Below are positions 16,897 to 26,131 of a stretch of 64,000 nt of DNA, piece after piece (positions within the stretch are counted from its first letter, which is position 1; each line of letters starts with the position of its first letter). Location of the stretch: positions 2,542,001 to 2,606,000 of the forward strand of contig OZ242299.1 in NCBI GenBank assembly GCA_965207995.1, in the 5' to 3' direction. The translations under genes were made by a program, and so were the position numbers. This DNA is from DAOUKH01 sp965207995 (GTDB taxonomy: Bacteria; Chloroflexota; Dehalococcoidia; SHYB01). Under the pieces are notes generated by a model. That model was not told the origin of the DNA, did not search any database, and was given only the letters and a program-made list of their open reading frames with translations.

Positions 16897-17763
16897 ATGA
16901 CGACCGCAAAGCTCAACATGGTGTTCCGTGGCCCTGCCGTAGAAGACGGGTCAATCAATGCAGAGCATCTGGGTCGATCAATCATCGCCATAGCGCACCT
17001 GTTCCGCGAGGCCAATCGCAGCCTGAACGGCGACACGGCGAATGTCACCGTCGAGGTCAACGCGCTATCCCCGAGCGCCTCGTTCGTGGTTGACCTGGCC
17101 GTAGTTCAAGACGTGGCGACTCCCATGGTGGTCGCGCTCGGCGCCTCAGAAATTCGAGACATCGTCCTTGAGGGGCTATCGATCTGGAAGCTGCTCAAAG
17201 GGCGAACCCCTAAGACAGAGCCGCAGACTGGCGGACGGGTCAGGGTTCTGAACATCGAGGGAGACCGCACTTACAGTGCCGAGGCCGTCGGCTTGACCGA
17301 CTCCAAAGACGTTCAGGCCGCAGCTCGCGATCTTGTAGCTCCCCTTACGGGAGGCGTCGAGACTGTGTCGCTCTGTGAGGATGGTGAGAAGGACAAGGCG
17401 TTGGAGCTAACGCAGCAAGACGCTGCCGCCGTTGCCGCGACTCCTGTGCCTGAGGACAGCGCCCTGGTCCCGGTGTCGGCCACGGTGGCTGCGCGCAGGC
17501 TCGGCATCGTGAACCTGACGTTCAAGCCAGACAACCTGTGGCGTCTCACGGACGACGGCCGCGAGATCCAGGTCAGGATTCTGGACCCCGTCTTCTTGGG
17601 GAAGGTCGAGCGTCGCGAGATTTCCTTTGTCAACGGGGACATCCTCGAGGCTAAGCTCGTGACACGGCAGATGCCGTCCGGCCGACCGGAATACGAAGCC
17701 CTCGACGTAACGCACGTTTCGCCGCCGCAGCTCCCGCTGGACATGCCCGACGCCGAGCCGTAG
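16897..17763 (+). CDS. conserved-looking protein of unknown function
   Basis: 288 residues from ATG at 16897; GGGGAGG lies 6 nt upstream and the 270 upstream codons are a shadow of the SDR. No signal peptide or membrane segment. The N-terminal part (MVFRGPAVEDGSI, LGRSIIAIAHLFREANRSLNG) is predicted helical, followed by strand-rich sequence and a C-terminal PDNLWRLTDDGREIQVRILD segment resembling a small beta-barrel. Codon use is somewhat less GC-biased than the neighbours, which suggests an accessory gene. I do not recognise the family. Confidence 0.65.
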   Translation: MTTAKLNMVFRGPAVEDGSINAEHLGRSIIAIAHLFREANRSLNGDTANVTVEVNALSPSASFVVDLAVVQDVATPMVVALGASEIRDIVLEGLSIWKLLKGRTPKTEPQTGGRVRVLNIEGDRTYSAEAVGLTDSKDVQAAARDLVAPLTGGVETVSLCEDGEKDKALELTQQDAAAVAATPVPEDSALVPVSATVAARRLGIVNLTFKPDNLWRLTDDGREIQVRILDPVFLGKVERREISFVNGDILEAKLVTRQMPSGRPEYEALDVTHVSPPQLPLDMPDAEP

Positions 17764-17904
17764 CAGTTCGGTGATCGCATGGGGCGGCGAACCCCACGTG
17801 CAGCCCACGTTGAAGCTGAACTCCCGGGAGAAGAGGCCGTGGGCGTGCTTCGATTGGAACGGACAACTCCTGCGGGACAAATGCTTCTCTGGAGGGGGCC
17901 TTGG

Positions 17905-17913
17905 TGCTATCCT
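17905..17913 (+). promoter_or_regulatory. extended -10 promoter element for the polyamine operon
   Basis: TGCTATCCT, 43 nt before the GTG start at 17957; no clear -35. Confidence 0.5.
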
Positions 17914-17956
17914 ATTCCGGCTGCCCTGCGTCCGTAGTTGCTTGGGAGCCACTCCT

Positions 17957-19105
17957 GTGTCTGCCGCCATTCCCCTGACCCTTGACGTGACCGCCGCCTC
18001 GCGCGGCTTGCTCGAACGCGCCGGACGGCTCGTCGATTCGACGCCGGCGCTGGTCGTCGAGCTTGCCGAGGTCGAGCGTGCCTACCGAGGCTTCGTCGAG
18101 GCCTTCACCGGATCGCCGGTTTTCTATGCGATCAAGGCGAACCCCGACCCGCGCGTGGCGGCGAGGCTGGCGAGCCTGGGCTGCGGCTTCGAGATCGCCA
18201 GCCTGGCCGAGCTTGCGCTGCTGGCGGAGACCGGCGTTCCTGCGGAGCGCCTCATCAGCAGCAACACCATCAAGGCGCCCATGTTCGTGGCCGCCGCGCA
18301 CGACTACGGCGTGCGGCACTTCGGCTTCGATTCCGAGGCCGAGATCGACAAGCTGGCGCGCTACGCGCCGGGCTGCGAGGTGTCGGTGCGGCTGGTGGTG
18401 TCCAACGAGGGCAGTGACTGGCCCCTGGACAAGAAGTTCGGGGTGGGTCCGGCCGAGGCCGTCGAGCTCATGCGGTGCGCGGCCCGGCGCGGCCTGGTTC
18501 CCGCGGGTGTGACGTTCCACGTCGGCTCGCAGTGCCGCCGGCCGGAGTCTTGGGCAGCGGCGCTTGAAATCGTCGCCGGCGTGCTCGACGAGCTTGCCCG
18601 CGACGGCATCGAGCCGCGCGTGGTGAACGTCGGCGGTGGGATGCCGGTGGCGTCCGCCTCCGGCCCCGCGCCCACGGCGGGCGATGTGGCGGCGATCGTG
18701 CAACAGAGCGTCGCCCGCCTACCGTGGCCGGTCGAGGTCTGGCTGGAGCCGGGGCGGGCGCTCGTGGGCGAGGCGGGAACGCTGGTGACGGAGGTCATCG
18801 GCATCGCCGAGCGAGAGGGCCGCCGCTGGGTCTACCTCGATGTGGGGATCTTCCATGGCCTCGCCGAGGCGATGGGCGGCATCGCCTACTATTTCGAGAC
18901 CGTCGGCGACGCGGCGCCTTCGCCCTGCACCATCGCGGGGCCGTCGTGCGACAGCGTCGACGTGATCACCACCGAGGGGCTGCTGCCCGAGGTCACCGCC
19001 GGCGACCGGGTCGTCATCCCCAACGCGGGGGCCTACACGACGGCCTACGCCTCCACGTTCAACGGCTTTCCCGCGCCGGAAACGATCGTGGTGGAGGCGC
19101 TCTAA
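17957..19105 (+). CDS. ornithine/diaminopimelate decarboxylase family (fold type III PLP) enzyme
   Basis: 382 residues from GTG at 17957, with GGGAG 8 nt upstream; the frame is open from 17771. The PLP lysine is in FYAIKANPDP (about residue 58), followed by HVGSQ, the glycine-rich phosphate-binding NVGGGMP, EPGRALVGEAG and the second-subunit active-site motif AGPSCDSVD. The motif set and the size under 400 residues fit eukaryotic-type ornithine or lysine/ornithine decarboxylase, giving putrescine (or cadaverine). The aminopropyltransferase starts 2 nt downstream, which supports a polyamine pathway. L-ornithine as substrate is inferred from this context. Confidence 0.9.
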   Translation: MSAAIPLTLDVTAASRGLLERAGRLVDSTPALVVELAEVERAYRGFVEAFTGSPVFYAIKANPDPRVAARLASLGCGFEIASLAELALLAETGVPAERLISSNTIKAPMFVAAAHDYGVRHFGFDSEAEIDKLARYAPGCEVSVRLVVSNEGSDWPLDKKFGVGPAEAVELMRCAARRGLVPAGVTFHVGSQCRRPESWAAALEIVAGVLDELARDGIEPRVVNVGGGMPVASASGPAPTAGDVAAIVQQSVARLPWPVEVWLEPGRALVGEAGTLVTEVIGIAEREGRRWVYLDVGIFHGLAEAMGGIAYYFETVGDAAPSPCTIAGPSCDSVDVITTEGLLPEVTAGDRVVIPNAGAYTTAYASTFNGFPAPETIVVEAL

Positions 19106-19107
19106 CG

Positions 19108-19941
19108 GTGGCCGGGTCCTGGTTCGAGGAGCAGGACCCGTTCTCGCCGGTGCAGTACCGCTACCGGATCGAAGAGGTCCTACACCGCCGGACGACGCCG
19201 TACCAGCGCATCGAGGTGCTGCGCAGCGCCTTCTTCGGGCGCATGCTCGTACTCGACGGCGTGGTGCAGCTTACCGAGCGTGACGAGTTCGTCTATCACG
19301 AGATGCTGGTCCACGTGCCGATGCACGTCCATCCCGGTCCGGAACGGGTGCTGATCGTGGGCGGCGGCGACGGCGGCACGCTGCGCGAGGTGTTGCGGCA
19401 TCCCGGCGTGGCGGCCACGCTCGCCGAGCTTGACCCCGAGGTTGTTGAGGTGTCGCGGGCCTACTTCCCCACCCTCTCCGAGTCGTTCGATTCACCCCGC
19501 GCCACCGTGGTCTACGGCGACGCGGCGGACTTCGTGGCTGAGGCCACCGAGCGCTTTGACGTGGTGCTGTGCGACCTGACCGACCCCGTGGGGCCGGCGC
19601 GCAAGCTCTCGGAGCAGCCGTTCTTCGAGGCGGTGAAGGGCATTCTCGCTCCGGGCGGTGTGGTGGCGATGCAGACGGAGTCGCTGCACTTTCACGCCGC
19701 CCATATCAAGCGGGTGCAGGACGCGCTGGGCGCCGTCTTTCCTCACACCGCACTGTACGGTGCGCCCATCGCCACCTACGCGGGAAACTGGTGGACGTTC
19801 TCGATGGCGTCGCCGGCTGCAATCGAGCGGGAGCCGCGGCGGATGCCCCCCCAGGGCGTCCGGCTCTACGGCGCGGACGTGCACCGCGCCGCGTTCATCC
19901 CGGATGCCGTCCTCGAGTGTTTCGTGGGCCTCTCTCCCTAA
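19108..19941 (+). CDS. speE: spermidine synthase (aminopropyltransferase)
   Basis: 277 residues from GTG at 19108, two bases after the decarboxylase stop. It transfers aminopropyl from decarboxylated SAM to putrescine. The N-terminal strand domain (QYRYRIEEVLHRRTTPYQRIEV) is followed by the catalytic core: QLTERDEFVYHEMLVH, nucleotide loop VGGGDGGTLREVLRH, ELDPEVVE, GDAADFV and the active-site DLTDPVGPA. SpeD, needed for the aminopropyl donor, is not in the window. Translational coupling with the decarboxylase gene is likely. Confidence 0.95.
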   Translation: MAGSWFEEQDPFSPVQYRYRIEEVLHRRTTPYQRIEVLRSAFFGRMLVLDGVVQLTERDEFVYHEMLVHVPMHVHPGPERVLIVGGGDGGTLREVLRHPGVAATLAELDPEVVEVSRAYFPTLSESFDSPRATVVYGDAADFVAEATERFDVVLCDLTDPVGPARKLSEQPFFEAVKGILAPGGVVAMQTESLHFHAAHIKRVQDALGAVFPHTALYGAPIATYAGNWWTFSMASPAAIEREPRRMPPQGVRLYGADVHRAAFIPDAVLECFVGLSP

Positions 19942-19986
19942 CCTCTACTCCCGCGCCGGATGCGTCCGAAAGGGGGCATTCGGGCG

Positions 19987-19992
19987 TAGAAT
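19987..19992 (+). promoter_or_regulatory. -10 box for the thioredoxin-lipoprotein pair
   Basis: TAGAAT, 58 nt upstream of the GTG at 20051. Confidence 0.4.
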
Positions 19993-20050
19993 CAAGCAGT
20001 GGGCGTGGCATTGCGCGCTTGAGAAATGACGAGACTGGAAGGATAGGGCC

Positions 20051-21337
20051 GTGCTAAAGCAAGCTCGAAGCAAGACACTCCTTGCCGTGGTCGGTATTGC
20101 AATCGTGGCGATGATCGTTGCGGCGTGCTCCGGAGAGGAGAGTGCGCCCGCGGCGACGGATACGCCGGCTCCGCCCGCGGCGACGGATACACCGGCTCCG
20201 CCCACGGCGACGTCGACCCCCGAGCCGCCCACGGCGACTCCCACGCCTGAACCGCCGACTCCGACGCCGACACCGAGCGAGCCGACGCCGACGCCCTATC
20301 CCTCGCCCAAGCTTGCCGGGACCGGCGCGTGGATCAACTCGGAGCCCTTCACCATCGAGAGTCGGCGGGGCGAGGTCGTCCTCATCGACTTCTGGACGTA
20401 CACGTGCGTCAACTGCATCCGGACCTTCCCGTGGCTCCGGGACTGGCATGAGAAGTACGCGGATGCGGGCCTGGTGATCCTCGGCGTACACACGCCGGAG
20501 TTCGAGTTTGAGAAGGTCGCGGAGAACGTGGAGAAGGCCTCGGTCGACCACGATCTGCGGTATCCGATCGTGCAGGACAACGACTTCAAGACGTGGCGCG
20601 AGTTCAGGAACCGGGCATGGCCCTCCAAGTATCTGATCGACGCGAACGGGCAGGTGCGTTACGCGCACATCGGCGAGGGCGCTTACGCCGAGACGGAGCG
20701 CTGGATCAGGACGCTGCTGGAGGAGGCGGGAGCGGACCTGAGCGGGATCAGCGGCGAGACCATAGCTCGCCCGCCCCGCGACGTGAGCGCCTACGCGTCG
20801 ACGGCCCGCACTTCGGTGACGCGGGAGCTCTATGCCGGGACCTACCGCAACTATGGCGCGGCGAATTCTCGGAGGAATCCTCCGTACGTCCGCCACGTCG
20901 AGTACTTCGAAGAACGCGACGTGGTGATGTTCTACGAAGACCCCGGTGACCATGCCAACCAATTCATCTACCTGCAGGGCGCGTGGTTCAACGGGCTCGA
21001 GAGCCTGACGCACGGGCGCGTGACCGAGAACTACGAGGACTATCTGGCGATTCGCTTCTTCGCGACCAGTGTCAACACGGTTATGAGCCCCGAGGGTGGC
21101 GAGGCCTACGACGTGCGCGTGACCTACGACGACCGGCCGCTTTCTCGGGACGAGGCCGGCGCCGACGTGCAGTGGGACGACGAGGGCAATAGCTTCGTCT
21201 GGGTGGACGAGCCGCGCATGTACGGCATCGTGAAGATCGACGAGGTCGGCGAGCACGAGCTGAAGCTCAGCTCGAATGCCGACAATTTCAACGTCTTTGC
21301 CTACACCTTCGGTACCTTCCTGGGAGATACGGCGTGA
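20051..21337 (+). CDS. lipoprotein with DipZ/TlpA-type thioredoxin domain
   Basis: 428 residues from GTG. Signal peptide with lipobox IVAAC (Cys26), then a Thr-Pro-rich linker to about residue 90. The redox domain carries FWTYTCVNCIRTFPWL (CxxC) and VILGVHTPEFEFEK, the pattern of mycobacterial DipZ, continuing with WPSKYLIDANGQVRY. The last 190 residues resemble the C-terminal carbohydrate-binding-like module of DipZ. The CcdA membrane domain of DipZ is absent; a CcdA fusion is encoded at 40168-41484. Probably exposed on the outer face of the membrane, where it reduces or isomerises thiols. It overlaps the next gene by 4 nt. Confidence 0.85.
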   Translation: MLKQARSKTLLAVVGIAIVAMIVAACSGEESAPAATDTPAPPAATDTPAPPTATSTPEPPTATPTPEPPTPTPTPSEPTPTPYPSPKLAGTGAWINSEPFTIESRRGEVVLIDFWTYTCVNCIRTFPWLRDWHEKYADAGLVILGVHTPEFEFEKVAENVEKASVDHDLRYPIVQDNDFKTWREFRNRAWPSKYLIDANGQVRYAHIGEGAYAETERWIRTLLEEAGADLSGISGETIARPPRDVSAYASTARTSVTRELYAGTYRNYGAANSRRNPPYVRHVEYFEERDVVMFYEDPGDHANQFIYLQGAWFNGLESLTHGRVTENYEDYLAIRFFATSVNTVMSPEGGEAYDVRVTYDDRPLSRDEAGADVQWDDEGNSFVWVDEPRMYGIVKIDEVGEHELKLSSNADNFNVFAYTFGTFLGDTA

Positions 21338-22323
21338 TTCGCGTGGAGCCTGTAGCCGCGGTCGCGGCCATGGCGGCGGTTGTCACGCTCATCGCCGCCG
21401 CGTGCTCCGGCGGCGAGCCGACCCCGACACCGCCGCCGCCGACCGCGCCGCCCACGGCGACCGCGACCGCCGCCCCGGCTCCGGAGTCCGACGGCGACCA
21501 TCCCGGCCGCCCCGACTTGGAACCCCTGATCCGCGGGCCGGTGAGCCCCGACGGCTTCCAGGCCGTCCTCGGCACGCCCGACCTGGGCGTGGGCGAGCGG
21601 CGCGTTGGTGTGCTGGTCACCGCGCCGTGGGGCGTGGTCGGCGCGCCGACGGCGGAGATGACGGTCTGGCGGGGTGATGGCAGCGGCCCGCCGCTCGACT
21701 TCCTGACTGCCACCTACCAGCCCTGGCCGCTCGGCGCGCGGGGCCTCTTCACCACGGACATCGACTTCGAGGAGGCCGGCGCCTACCTCCTCGACATTGA
21801 TTTCGAGGACCGCGACGGCGTGCTCCGGCGGGTCGGCATCGAGATCGACATTGCCGAGCGCACGCGGGCGCCGGACGTCGGCGAGCCCGCCCCGCGCAGC
21901 GAGACGAAAACGCTGGAGCAGTCCGGCTCATTCGACGACCTCACCACCGGCTCTCTCCACGATGCCGACCTCTACCAGGTCTCGCTGGCGGAGGCGGTGG
22001 AGAACGGTCTGCCGACGGTGGTCGTCTTCGCAAGCCCGGCGTTCTGCATCAACGCCGTGTGCGGCCCGCAGGTCGAGGCGCTGCAGGAGCTCAAGAACGC
22101 GCGCCGCGGCCAAGCCAACTTCGTCCACGTCGACTTCTTCGACAACCCCAAGGAGACGCAGGACGACATCAACGCGGCGCGTCTTTCGTCCGCGGTGGTC
22201 GAGTGGGACCTGCCCGGCATCGAGTGGACGTTCGTGATCGACCGTGCGGGGTTGGTGTCGCACCGTTTTGAGGCGTACGCCACGGTCGCCGAGCTCGAAG
22301 CGGCCCTCCAAGAGGTCCTGTAG
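21334..22323 (+). CDS. lipoprotein with thioredoxin-like C-terminal domain
   Basis: 329 residues; the GTG overlaps the preceding stop (GTGA), indicating translational coupling. Lipobox IAAAC (Cys24), then a short Pro/Thr linker, a strand-rich middle (about 70-180) and a thioredoxin-like domain (about 215-329) with VVFASPAFCINAVCGPQVEAL. The two cysteines are spaced CxxxxC rather than CxxC, as in some SCO/peroxiredoxin-like relatives. Likely works with the DipZ-like partner outside the cell membrane; the reaction is unknown. Confidence 0.8.
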   Translation: MIRVEPVAAVAAMAAVVTLIAAACSGGEPTPTPPPPTAPPTATATAAPAPESDGDHPGRPDLEPLIRGPVSPDGFQAVLGTPDLGVGERRVGVLVTAPWGVVGAPTAEMTVWRGDGSGPPLDFLTATYQPWPLGARGLFTTDIDFEEAGAYLLDIDFEDRDGVLRRVGIEIDIAERTRAPDVGEPAPRSETKTLEQSGSFDDLTTGSLHDADLYQVSLAEAVENGLPTVVVFASPAFCINAVCGPQVEALQELKNARRGQANFVHVDFFDNPKETQDDINAARLSSAVVEWDLPGIEWTFVIDRAGLVSHRFEAYATVAELEAALQEVL

Positions 22324-22357
22324 GAGCAGCCCCAAGGGCGGCGCTGAGCCGCGGGCC

Positions 22358-22363
22358 TATAAT
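22358..22363 (+). promoter_or_regulatory. -10 box for the site-2 protease gene
   Basis: Perfect TATAAT, 45 nt before the proposed CTG start at 22409. Confidence 0.55.
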
Positions 22364-22408
22364 GCGCCAAGCGTGACTTCCTGAGCGGAACGGAAAGCGA
22401 GCAAGGCC

Positions 22409-23518
22409 CTGGGATCGTCGATCAGGCTGGGACGGATAGCCGGGATCCCTATCGGGATTCACTATAGCTGGCTGTTCATCTTCGCGTGGTTCAGCTACTC
22501 GCTGGCCACGAATTTTTTCCCGGCCCGCTACGACGCGACGGCGGGCCAGTACTGGGCCATAGCCGTCGTGGCCAGCGCGGTCTTCTTCGCCTGCATCCTC
22601 GCCCACGAGCTTGGCCACAGCGTGGCGGCGCGCCGCTACGGCATCCCGGTCACCAGCATCACGCTCTTCTTCTTGGGCGGCGTTGCCCAGATTGGCAGGG
22701 ACGCCCCCCGCCCGATGGCCGAGGGGGTCATCGCCATTGCCGGGCCGGCGGTGAGCATCGCGTTGGGCGCGATCTTCCTCGGCGCCGGCTGGGCGCTGCA
22801 CGATACCAGCGCCCCCGCGAGTGCGCTCTTCAACTACCTCGGCTACGCCAACGGACTAGTCGGCGTGTTCAATCTCATCCCCGGCTACCCCATGGACGGC
22901 GGCCGCATCTTCCGCGCGGTGGTCTGGGGGATCAAGGGCGACGTGGTCAAGGCGACCCGCGCCGCCGCCGATTTGGGGCGCGTCGTCGGAGTGGTCTTCA
23001 TCGGCGGCGGTATTGCCATGGCGTTCTTCCTCGACAGCGTCTTCGGCGGCATGATGCTCATCCTCTTGGGCTTCTTCCTGTTCGCTTCGGCAAAGCAGAG
23101 CGTGGAGCAGGTCACGGCGCGGGCGGGCCTTCGCGGCCTTCGCGTCCGCGACGTCATGACCGTCGTTCCTACGATTCCGCCGCGGCTCGACCTGCGCAGC
23201 CTGGTGGACAACTACATCTCGCTCAGCGGCCACGGCTTCTTCCTGGTCGGCGAACGGGGAGACGCCACCGGCTCGCTCAGCCTTGCCGACATCTCCCGCG
23301 TGCCCCGCGAGCGTTGGGCCGCGACCACGGTGGGCGACATCACCGCGCCGCTCGACGCCATACCGACGGTCGATGCCGCCGCACCCGCCGAGTCCGCGCT
23401 CGAAGTGCTCCAAGAGCAGGAGGCGCAGCGTCTGCTCGTGGCCGACGGGGGCTACCTCGTCGGCTCACTCACGATGGAGCACGTTGCCGCCGCGATGCGC
23501 CGCTCCGGCGGCGGGTAA
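22409..23518 (+). CDS. site-2 protease family (M50) metalloprotease with CBS pair
   Basis: About 369 residues if CTG at 22409 starts translation. The frame is open from 22385 and family-like sequence (GSSIRLGRIAGIPIGIHYSWLF is split here as GSSIRLGRIAG and IPIGIHYSWLF) precedes the first canonical start, GTG at 22568, which would remove the first membrane helix. Zinc ligands: HELGHS (about 66-71) and NLIPGYPMDGG with Asp about 163. Four or more membrane helices, then two CBS domains (about 200-369; VRDVMTVVPTIPP and VGDITAPLDAIPTV). Such enzymes cut substrates within the membrane; CBS domains may sense nucleotides. Confidence 0.85.
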   Translation: MGSSIRLGRIAGIPIGIHYSWLFIFAWFSYSLATNFFPARYDATAGQYWAIAVVASAVFFACILAHELGHSVAARRYGIPVTSITLFFLGGVAQIGRDAPRPMAEGVIAIAGPAVSIALGAIFLGAGWALHDTSAPASALFNYLGYANGLVGVFNLIPGYPMDGGRIFRAVVWGIKGDVVKATRAAADLGRVVGVVFIGGGIAMAFFLDSVFGGMMLILLGFFLFASAKQSVEQVTARAGLRGLRVRDVMTVVPTIPPRLDLRSLVDNYISLSGHGFFLVGERGDATGSLSLADISRVPRERWAATTVGDITAPLDAIPTVDAAAPAESALEVLQEQEAQRLLVADGGYLVGSLTMEHVAAAMRRSGGG

Positions 23519-23540
23519 GGTATCGCGCGGCGCTTCCTCC

Positions 23541-23549
23541 TGCTAGAAT
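23541..23549 (+). promoter_or_regulatory. extended -10 promoter element for the malic enzyme gene
   Basis: TGCTAGAAT, 39 nt before the ATG at 23589. Confidence 0.55.
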
Positions 23550-23588
23550 CCCGACTCTTGCGGCTTCCACCACCTGAGGTCTTGCACC

Positions 23589-24785
23589 ATGGACTACAAC
23601 GCCGAGGCGCTTCGACGCCATAGAGAGACGAGAGGGAAGATGGGCATCGTCTCGCGGATGCCCTTGGAGACGATCGAAGACCTCTCGATTGCCTACACCC
23701 CCGGCGTGGGAGCGGTGAGCCTGGCGGTGGCGGAAGATACCGCGCTCTCCTACGAAATGACCAACCGCGGCAACACCGTCGCCGTGGTGTCCGACGGCTC
23801 CGCCGTGCTTGGCCTGGGGAACATCGGCCCCGAAGGCGCCATGCCGGTCATGGAGGGCAAGGCGATCCTCTTCAAAGAGCTCGCCGGTATCGACGCCTTC
23901 CCCATCTGCTTGGCCACCCAGTCGGACGACGAGATCGTGGAGACGGTGACGCGGCTGGCGCCCAGCTTCGGCGGCGTCAACCTCGAAGACATCTCGGCGC
24001 CCCGCTGCTTCGGTATCGAGGAGCGCCTGCAAGATATCGGCATTCCCGTCTTCCACGACGACCAGCACGGGACGGCGGTGGTGATCCTGGGCGGGCTGCT
24101 GAACGCGTTGAAGGTGACCGGCAAGGCGTTGGAGGAGGTGCGGATCGTCTTCTCCGGCGCAGGCGCCTCGGGCGTGGCCTCGGCGAAGATCCTGTTCCAC
24201 CTCGGCGCCAGGCACGTCATTCTCGTCGACAGTCAGGGAACGATCCACAAGGGACGCGAGAACCTAACACCAATCAAGCAGGAGATGCTGGCGATCACCA
24301 ACGCCGAAGACGTCCGCGGCGGGCTCGAAGAGGCCGTCCGGGGCGCCGACGTCTTCATCGGCCTCTCGGTGGCCGGAGCGATGACGCCGGCGATGGTGCG
24401 GTCGATGACGAAGGACCCGATCATCTTCGCCATGGCGAACCCGGTGCCGGAGATCATGCCGGAGGAGGCCAGGGCGGCGGGGGCCGCGGTCGTGGGTACC
24501 GGGCGTAGCGACTTCGCGAACCAGATCAACAACTGCCTCGCCTTCCCCGGCATCTTCCGTGGGGCGTTGGACGTCCGCGCGCCGCGCATCACGATGGAGA
24601 TGAAGGTTGCCGCGGCGCGCGCACTGGCCGGGCTGGTGGAGACCCCCGTACCCGAGCGCGTCATCCCGTGGGCGCTGGACAAGGCCGTGGTGCCGGCGAT
24701 CGCGAAGGCCGTTGCAGGGGCGTGGACCGCTGAGTCAGGCCGAGCCGCAGCGGCGTCGAAATCGGCGGCGGCAGAAGCCGGCTAG
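23589..24785 (+). CDS. NAD(P)-dependent malic enzyme
   Basis: 398 residues, the short bacterial form without a phosphotransacetylase-like tail. It converts malate to pyruvate and CO2. Motifs: AYTPGVGAVS near residue 36, SDGSAVLGLGNIGPEGAMPVMEGK (read as SDGSAVLGLGNIG and GAMPVMEGK), metal-binding FHDDQHGTA near 155, nucleotide loop SGAGASGVASA near 188, and FAMANPVPEI near 283. The C-terminal 20 residues are Ala/Ser-rich. The 3' end overlaps the RNase D gene on the other strand by 4 nt. Confidence 0.93.
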   Translation: MDYNAEALRRHRETRGKMGIVSRMPLETIEDLSIAYTPGVGAVSLAVAEDTALSYEMTNRGNTVAVVSDGSAVLGLGNIGPEGAMPVMEGKAILFKELAGIDAFPICLATQSDDEIVETVTRLAPSFGGVNLEDISAPRCFGIEERLQDIGIPVFHDDQHGTAVVILGGLLNALKVTGKALEEVRIVFSGAGASGVASAKILFHLGARHVILVDSQGTIHKGRENLTPIKQEMLAITNAEDVRGGLEEAVRGADVFIGLSVAGAMTPAMVRSMTKDPIIFAMANPVPEIMPEEARAAGAAVVGTGRSDFANQINNCLAFPGIFRGALDVRAPRITMEMKVAAARALAGLVETPVPERVIPWALDKAVVPAIAKAVAGAWTAESGRAAAASKSAAAEAG

Positions 24786-25954
24786 CGGCGGCGTCGTCGG
24801 CGTTTAGGGGCCGCGGGTTCGCGTTTCTTCGCCAAGACCTGGGCGAGGCTTTGCTCGAATTGCTCGGCCTGCCAGCGGCGGACGTCGGATTCGCGGACTT
24901 CTTCCGCCAGGCGCTCGGGCTCGCGGGCGAGCCGGTCGAGGCTGGCGGCGGGCCAGATGACGGACACGTCCAGAGCAAGCTCCGCCGCCCGCGCATTCCG
25001 CCATTCCTTTAGTTCCTTCAGGCGGGCCTGCTCCTCCGCCGTCATGCGCGGCGGCGCGCCGCTGGAACGGGGCCGTGGGTCGGGTGGGGCCTTCCTCCCC
25101 TTGGCAAGGGCCCGGCGGAGACGGTTGGCGAATCCTGGATGCGACCGTTTCAGCAGCTTGCCGATGCTCTCCTGATCGTCGGGCGCGGCGGCGATGCCGA
25201 CGAGGTCCTCGCTGCGCATGATGCGGAAGGTGGGGACGCCCCGCCGCAGGGCCTCGGCCTCGCGGGCCACGGCCAACTCCTTCAGGATGGCGCGGCCCCG
25301 TCCGTCGAGGTCGCGGCCGCCCTTGTAGGAGAAGCAGGCCACCTCGGGCGGGTCGGGCGGCGAGTAGCGGATCTCTTCAAGGCGGGCGAATTCCTCGGCG
25401 GCCCAGGCGGCGCGTCCAAGATTCTGGAGGCGTTCGAGTAGGGCGTCGCGAAGGGGCAGCATGTGGGCCACGTCCTCCGCGGCGTAGGTCAGGGCCTCCT
25501 CGCTGAGAGGGCGGCGGCTCCAGTCGGCGCGTTGCAGCCGCTTCAGCTTCTCGACGTGGATTCCCAGACATTCTTCAAGGGCCGCGGCGAGGCCGATCTT
25601 CTCCATGCCCGCGAACCGGGCCGCGATGCTGGAGTCGAAGATGTTTGCGACGCGCCAGCCCCAGTCGCGGTCGAGGCCGCGGATGTCGTAGTCGGCGCCG
25701 TGGATGACCTTCTCGACCCGCCGGCTTTCGATCAGTTGGCCGAGGGGCGACATATCCTCGATCTCGATGGGGTCGATGACGTAGAGGCGCTTCGGCGTGG
25801 CGAGCTGGATGAGGCAGACCCGTTCCGGGTAGCGGTGATAGCCGTTGGCCTCGGTGTCGAGGGCGACGACGGGCTCGCGGAGGACGGCCTTGACGGCGCG
25901 CGCCAGCCGGTCACGGTCGGTGACAAGCTCGAAGGGAGAGCGGCCGGCTACCAC
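24782..25954 (-). CDS. rnd: ribonuclease D
   Basis: 390 residues. A DEDD 3'-5' exoribonuclease: VALDTEANGYHRY (motif I, Asp/Glu near 33-35), KVIHGADYDIRGLDRDWGW (motif II), and YAAEDVAHMLPL (motif III, DEDDy type with Tyr). After residue 210 come two HRDC-like helical domains, then a very basic tail (KRRRRRR) likely to bind RNA. Acts in tRNA and stable-RNA 3' maturation in other bacteria. Convergent overlap with the malic enzyme gene. Confidence 0.92.
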   Translation of the reverse strand: MVAGRSPFELVTDRDRLARAVKAVLREPVVALDTEANGYHRYPERVCLIQLATPKRLYVIDPIEIEDMSPLGQLIESRRVEKVIHGADYDIRGLDRDWGWRVANIFDSSIAARFAGMEKIGLAAALEECLGIHVEKLKRLQRADWSRRPLSEEALTYAAEDVAHMLPLRDALLERLQNLGRAAWAAEEFARLEEIRYSPPDPPEVACFSYKGGRDLDGRGRAILKELAVAREAEALRRGVPTFRIMRSEDLVGIAAAPDDQESIGKLLKRSHPGFANRLRRALAKGRKAPPDPRPRSSGAPPRMTAEEQARLKELKEWRNARAAELALDVSVIWPAASLDRLAREPERLAEEVRESDVRRWQAEQFEQSLAQVLAKKREPAAPKRRRRRR

Positions 25955-26131
25955 GCAACCGGAGGCGAAGGAGAGGAATAGAGGAGCGGCGCCACGCTTC
26001 TAGCGTACGGAAGGGCGCGGCGGAGTGTCAAACGGGCGCTAGAAGCGCTTGCATCTTGATGGCGAAGTGCGGGAAGGCCATCCCGATGTCTTGGAAATCC
26101 GCTGGGAGACCGTAAGGGAGCCGCTTCGCAC

